The translations under genes and the position numbers were made by a program. A stretch of 61,545 nucleotides of DNA from JAATGA01 sp047605605. GTDB lineage: Bacteria > Pseudomonadota > Alphaproteobacteria > Rhodobacterales > Rhodobacteraceae. The stretch is taken from the NCBI GenBank assembly GCA_047605605.1, contig JASGFG010000009.1, forward strand, positions 1 through 61,545. The letters run 5' to 3'. Positions 57,974-61,545 of this stretch are shown one piece after another. The notes under the pieces are model-generated. The model had not been told where the DNA came from. It made no database searches and saw only the letters and a program-made list of their open reading frames with translations. The stretch's first letter is position 1. Every line of letters starts with the position of its first letter.

Positions 57974-58020
57974 CCGGGGGCCAGCCCCCGGGCCCCCGGA
58001 GTATTTGGAAAAGGGAAAAG
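57974..58020 (+). repeat. dispersed hairpin/GAGTATTT repeat, copy 5
   Basis: Stem CCGGGGG (57974-57980) with CCCCCGG (57985-57991) is followed by CCCCCGGAGTATTTGGAAAA and GGGAAAAG. The second part matches the right arm of the pair at 5577-5663. It lies between converging genes. Confidence 0.75.
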
Positions 58021-58046
58021 CAGGGGCTTGGGGCCGCGTGGCGGGA

Positions 58047-58886
58047 TCAGATCCTGACGCCCTGGCGCGCGGCCAGGTCGCAGAAGAACTGCCACGCCAC
58101 CCGGCCCGAGCGCGCGCCGCGCGTGGCCTGCCATTCGATCGCCTCGGCGTGCAGCATTTCGTCATCGACCGGCACGCCGTATTCGGCGCAATAGCCGCGG
58201 ATCATCGCCAGGTAATCGTCCTGCGAACAGGGGTGAAAGCCCAGCCACAGGCCGAAACGGTCGGAGAGCGACACCTTTTCCTCCACCGCCTCGGAGGGGC
58301 TGATGGCGGTCGAGCGTTCATTCTCGATCATGTCGCGGGGCATCAGGTGGCGCCGGTTCGAGGTGGCATAGAGGATCACGTTTTCCGGCCGCCCCTCGAT
58401 GCCGCCGTCCAGCACCGCCTTCAGCGACTTGTAATGCTGGTCGTCATGGCTGAACGATAGGTCGTCCAGGAACAGCACGAACCGCGCCGCGGATGTCCGC
58501 AGATGCGCCAGAAGCCGCTGGACGGTCGGCAGATCCTCGCGGCTGAGTTCAACGATCTTCAGCGGCAGGCCATCGGCCACGATGCGGGCGTGGATCGCCT
58601 TGACCAGCGAGGATTTCCCCATCCCCCGCGCGCCCCAGAGCAGGGCGTTGTTCGCAGGCAGGCCCATGGCGAAATGCCGGGTGTTCGCCATCAGCGTGTC
58701 GCGCGCGCGGTCCACGCCGACCAGCAGCCCCACATCCACCCGCGCCACGCGGGCCACCGGCTCCAGCCGGTCGGGGTTGGTGTGCCAGACAAAGGCATCC
58801 GCCGCGCCGAAATCCGGCGCGGGCATGGGTGCGGGGGCCAGCCGCTCCAGCGCGGCGGCGATGCGGGTCAGGCTGTCTTCGGTCAT
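58047..58886 (-). CDS. DUF815 family AAA+ ATPase
   Basis: A 279-residue ATPase. Walker A is GARGMGKSSL (residues 85-94) and Walker B is FVLFLDDLSFSH. A sensor-like ATSNRRHLMPRDM follows. DUF815 members are uncharacterised AAA+ proteins; no partner is shown by sequence, but the gene overlaps tatC by four bases (ATGA), so it is made with the Tat translocase. Confidence 0.9.
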   Translation of the reverse strand: MTEDSLTRIAAALERLAPAPMPAPDFGAADAFVWHTNPDRLEPVARVARVDVGLLVGVDRARDTLMANTRHFAMGLPANNALLWGARGMGKSSLVKAIHARIVADGLPLKIVELSREDLPTVQRLLAHLRTSAARFVLFLDDLSFSHDDQHYKSLKAVLDGGIEGRPENVILYATSNRRHLMPRDMIENERSTAISPSEAVEEKVSLSDRFGLWLGFHPCSQDDYLAMIRGYCAEYGVPVDDEMLHAEAIEWQATRGARSGRVAWQFFCDLAARQGVRI

Positions 58887-59734
58887 TCGGCTTCGGTCTC
58901 GTCCACCCAGGTGCCATCGGCACGCGCTTCGGTCTCCCGCCGCTTTTCAAACCGGGCGATCAGGAAGATGGAAACCTCATAAAGCGGATAGACGGCGAAG
59001 AACATGATCAGCTGGCTCATCACGTCGGGGGGGGTGACGACGGCGGCCAGCGACAGGATCGCGACGACGGCATAGCGGCGGGTGCTGCGCAGGCCCCTGG
59101 CCGAAATCAGCCCCGCCCGCCCCATCAGCGTCAGCAGGACCGGCAACTGGAAGCAGAGACCGAAGGCCATGATGAAGCTCATGGTCAGCGACAGATAGGA
59201 TTCGACCGACCCCTGATACAGGACGCCCGCGGGCGCCTCGGACAGGACCGAGGGCGCCTCGGCATTCATGGCCGCGCCGAAATCCTGCTGATAGCCAAGG
59301 AAGAAGGCAAAGGCCCCCGGCAGGACCAGGTAATAGGCGAACAGCGCGCCGCAGATGAACATCGCCGGCGAGGCGACCAGGAACGGCAGGAACGCCGCCC
59401 TCTCGTTGCGGTAAAGTCCGGGCGCCACGAAGCGCCACAGCTGGAACGCGATGACCGGAAAGGACATGGCGAACCCCGCCCAGACCGCGATCTTGACCGC
59501 GACGAAGAACCCCTCCTGCAACTTGATCAGCAGGAACTGGCATTTCTGGTGATAGGCATCCATCGCATGGCACATCGGCAGCGACAGGATGTGAAAGACC
59601 GGCTTCCAGACCAGATAGCCCAGAAGGCAGGCCACGGCCAGGGCCGCGACCGAAATCAGGATGCGCGTGCGCAGTTCCTTCAGATGCTCGATCAGCGGGG
59701 CCGAGCTTGCGTCGATGTCTTGGGTATGGCTCAT
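58883..59734 (-). CDS. tatC: Sec-independent translocase subunit TatC
   Basis: A 283-residue six-helix membrane protein that recognises twin-arginine signal peptides. The N-terminal PLIEHLKELRTRILIS motif and FALFAYYLVLPG-like sequence (ALFAYYLVLPGAFAFFLGY) are diagnostic. The C-terminal tail is charged. It overlaps tatB (ATGA) and the ATPase gene. Confidence 0.95.
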   Translation of the reverse strand: MSHTQDIDASSAPLIEHLKELRTRILISVAALAVACLLGYLVWKPVFHILSLPMCHAMDAYHQKCQFLLIKLQEGFFVAVKIAVWAGFAMSFPVIAFQLWRFVAPGLYRNERAAFLPFLVASPAMFICGALFAYYLVLPGAFAFFLGYQQDFGAAMNAEAPSVLSEAPAGVLYQGSVESYLSLTMSFIMAFGLCFQLPVLLTLMGRAGLISARGLRSTRRYAVVAILSLAAVVTPPDVMSQLIMFFAVYPLYEVSIFLIARFEKRRETEARADGTWVDETEAE

Positions 59735-60351
59735 GCCTCGTCGGTCTTCTTCTTGCGCGGGGCGCGGGGCTTGGGCGGCGTCGCCGGGGCGAAATCGGGC
59801 TTGGGGGCGGCCTTGCGGGTCACGGCACGCTTGACCGGCCTGGGGGCCGGTTCGGCGGCTGCGGACGGGGCATCGGTGGCGGAAACGGCTTTCAGCCTTT
59901 CGGCCGTCTCGGCGATGATCGCCTTGCGTTCGGCCTGGCGGTCGGCCTGGGCCTGCGTTTCCGGCCCGAGCGCGCGGGCCGGCACCTCGGCAGCCGGGGC
60001 TGCCGCTTCAGGCGCGGCGGCTTCGGCGGGCTTTGGCGCCACGGTCTGGGCGCGCTGCGTCGCGGCCTTCATCGGGTCCCATTTCTCGAACCTGTCGGCC
60101 GCCTCGCGCACCTTGTCCAGCCCCATCGACTTGGCCGAAGTCGCGCCGCGGATGTCATTGGCCACGTCGCTGACGCCGGAATCACGGGCAGCCTGCTCCA
60201 TGGCGCGGCTGAACTCGCGGCTCATCTGGCGCAGTTTGGCGGTAAAGCGGCCCAACTGGCGGAACATGTCGGGCAGGTCTTCCGGCCCGATCACGATCAG
60301 CGCCACGATGCCGATCAGCACAAGTTCGGCCCAGCCGATATCCCCGAACAT
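59731..60351 (-). CDS. tatB: Sec-independent translocase subunit TatB
   Basis: A 206-residue protein starting MFGDIGWAELVLIGIVALIV, with one membrane helix, the GPEDLP hinge motif and an amphipathic helix. A long Ala/Pro/Glu-rich tail (about 100-206) ends in a Lys/Arg-rich segment. Works with TatC in substrate binding. It follows tatA by 21 bases. Confidence 0.94.
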   Translation of the reverse strand: MFGDIGWAELVLIGIVALIVIGPEDLPDMFRQLGRFTAKLRQMSREFSRAMEQAARDSGVSDVANDIRGATSAKSMGLDKVREAADRFEKWDPMKAATQRAQTVAPKPAEAAAPEAAAPAAEVPARALGPETQAQADRQAERKAIIAETAERLKAVSATDAPSAAAEPAPRPVKRAVTRKAAPKPDFAPATPPKPRAPRKKKTDEA

Positions 60352-60372
60352 TTTTCAATCACCTGGACGAGA

Positions 60373-60582
60373 TCAGACCTTTTCCTTCTCGGCCTCGGGC
60401 GTGACATCCTTGGCCTTGTCGGCGGCGGCCTTTTCGAGTTCGGCATTGCCGTCGGACACGCCCTTCTTGAAGGCGGTGATGCCGCGGCCGAATTCGCCCA
60501 TCAGGCTGGAGACCTTGCCCTTGCCGAACAGCACGAGCACGACGATGGCCACGACGAGAAGGTGAAGGGGCGACAGATGCAT
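60373..60582 (-). CDS. tatA: Sec-independent translocase subunit TatA
   Basis: A 69-residue pore-forming subunit. A single helix LHLLVVAIVVLVLFG is followed by the FGKGKVSSLMGEFGRGITAF amphipathic segment and an acidic-basic tail. First gene of tatA-tatB-tatC-ATPase. Confidence 0.94.
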   Translation of the reverse strand: MHLSPLHLLVVAIVVLVLFGKGKVSSLMGEFGRGITAFKKGVSDGNAELEKAAADKAKDVTPEAEKEKV

Positions 60583-60683
60583 GATGATCCTCCTGAAACG
60601 GGTCTGGTCTCCAGAACTAAAGAAAGCCCGGCCCCGATCATAGCCCGATTCCCGCCCGGCGCGGGACCGCCGCAGGCAGGTAG

Positions 60684-60739
60684 CTGACAGCTATATGTCA
60701 GTTGCCATGGGCGAAACTGACAGCTATCTGGCAGTTGCC
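60684..60739 (+). promoter_or_regulatory. twin palindromic operators upstream of the WYL regulator
   Basis: CTGACA-GCTATA-TGTCAG (60684-60701) is a perfect palindrome followed by TTGCC. It is repeated at 60717-60739 as CTGACA-GCTATC-TGGCAG plus TTGCC. The copies are 33 bases apart, about three helical turns. This layout fits autoregulation by the regulator encoded 25 bases downstream. Confidence 0.75.
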
Positions 60740-60763
60740 CCTGACGACATGCCCCGGAACGCC

Positions 60764-61447
60764 ATGCGCCGCACCGACCGCCTGTTCGACCTGATCCAGA
60801 TCCTGCGCGACGGGCGGCTGCATCGCGCGTCGGAACTGGCGGAAAAGCTGGGCGTGTCGGTGCGCACCATCTGGCGCGACATGACGACGCTTGCCGCCTC
60901 GGGTATGCCGCTGGAGGGGGAACGGGGGGTCGGCTATATCCTGCGGGCGCCGTTCACGCTGCCGCCGATGATCCTGTCGACGGTCGAGTTGGAGGCGCTG
61001 CGGGCGGGCCTGCGCGCGGTGGCGGCGGGCGAGGATGCGGCACTGGCCCGCGCGGCGCGGACGCTGGCGACCAAGATCGCCTCGGTCACGCCCGCCCCGG
61101 CCGGAGAGGACGACCTTTTCGCATTCCCCGGCCCCGAAGCCGAGGCAGCGGCAGCCCACCTGCCCGTCATCCGCGCCGCCATCCGCGCGAAAGAGCGGCT
61201 GACCATCACCTATATCGAGACGGACGGCCGCGACACCCATCGCGACATCCGCCCGCTGGCACTGGAAACCGCCGGAAAGGTGCGCAGCCTGGCCGCCTTT
61301 TGCGAGGGGCTGGCGGCCTTCCGCAGTTTTCGTCTGGATCGGATCGTTGCCGTCGCCCCCACGGGCGAGGCCTTCCCGGACGAGCCGGGGCGGATGCTGG
61401 CCGACTGGCAGGCAGGCGGTGCCCCGCCCCCCGGATCGGCGGGCTAG
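60764..61447 (+). CDS. YafY-type HTH/WYL-domain transcriptional regulator
   Basis: A 227-residue regulator. An N-terminal winged helix (RTDRLFDLIQILRDGRLHRA, SELAEKLGVSVRTIWRDMTT) is followed by a WYL ligand-sensing domain (about 135-215, ITYIETDGRDTHRDIRPLAL, RSFRLDRIVAV). ATG 60764 is preferred: homologues start at RRTDRLFDLI and GGAA lies upstream. Starts at 60749 or 60695 would place the twin operators at or inside the coding region. The controlled genes are unknown apart from likely self-control. Confidence 0.85.
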   Translation: MRRTDRLFDLIQILRDGRLHRASELAEKLGVSVRTIWRDMTTLAASGMPLEGERGVGYILRAPFTLPPMILSTVELEALRAGLRAVAAGEDAALARAARTLATKIASVTPAPAGEDDLFAFPGPEAEAAAAHLPVIRAAIRAKERLTITYIETDGRDTHRDIRPLALETAGKVRSLAAFCEGLAAFRSFRLDRIVAVAPTGEAFPDEPGRMLADWQAGGAPPPGSAG

Positions 61448-61468
61448 CCCGCCCGCGGGGAAAGCCGA

Positions 61469-61545
61469 TCAGTCTTTTGGCGCCCGATGGATCGGGTCGA
61501 TCCACAGGACGGTTTCCGGCGGCTCCACCGGCGTGACATCGGGCA
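61469..61545 (-). CDS. C-terminal end of an unidentified gene
   Basis: On the minus strand an open frame enters from the window edge and ends with VLWIDPIHRAPKD and a TGA at 61471-61469. Codon use is coding-like. Too short to identify; it converges with the WYL regulator. Confidence 0.4.
   Translation of the reverse strand, partial: PDVTPVEPPETVLWIDPIHRAPKD

Overview
This window is a chromosomal segment from an alphaproteobacterium of the Rhodobacteraceae, most like Paracoccus or Rhodobacter. The evidence is very high GC, MreB/MreC/MreD/PBP2/RodA and SurE-Pcm-NlpD-ATPase-TatCBA gene orders typical of that group, an rpmH-rnpA-yidD block, and a short hairpin-plus-GAGTATTT intergenic repeat that occurs at five places here. 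No rRNA, CRISPR array or insertion sequence was seen; there is one tRNA gene (Arg-ACG).

Layout. 1-903: end of leuA and its terminator. 1090-6827: cell-shape operon mreB-mreC-mreD-mrdA-rodA, followed by a GhrA-type reductase. 7890-12517: secreted MORN-repeat protein, glutamine-dependent NAD synthetase and two small-molecule membrane proteins. 12545-21390: a catabolic cluster with an RpiR regulator, N-formylglutamate-amidohydrolase-like hydrolase, ethanolamine-type permease, glutamine-synthetase-like ligase, aldehyde dehydrogenase, iron alcohol dehydrogenase and FAD amine oxidase. Together these can be read as a complete gamma-glutamylation route for ethanolamine or a similar amino alcohol, ending in glutamate plus glycine and then glyoxylate. 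21598-26782: tRNA-Arg, a sensor kinase, rpmH-rnpA-yidD, ttcA and a c-di-GMP phosphodiesterase. 26857-31560: acetate module acs-adk with an MHS transporter. 31878-37003: SulP transporter, FMN-binding protein, HIT protein, and a divergent glycosyltransferase/sulfotransferase pair.

37145-50463 is a 13.3-kb integrated phage-like element inserted in the 5' end of dusA. It is bounded by a 17-bp direct repeat. The original dusA start is stranded on the left. The element gives dusA a new start on the right, with synonymous codons that rebuild the residues just before the crossover. The element keeps a divergent promoter/operator switch with a probable leaderless repressor mRNA, packaging genes (HNH, TerS, TerL, portal), an initiator-like gene containing four palindromic iterons, early genes, an AvcD-type anti-phage dCTP deaminase, and an intact integrase next to attR. 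Capsid and tail genes are absent. A second integrase and the portal gene are truncated and joined tail to tail, so the element is probably a defective prophage kept as defence cargo.

50360-61545 returns to core genome: chimeric dusA, a Bcr-type efflux pump, TauE/SafE permease, glutathione peroxidase, aldo/keto reductase, surE-pcm-nlpD, a DUF815 ATPase, tatCBA, and a WYL-domain regulator whose promoter carries twin palindromic operators. Functions are inferred from recognisable motifs and context only; no database search was possible.
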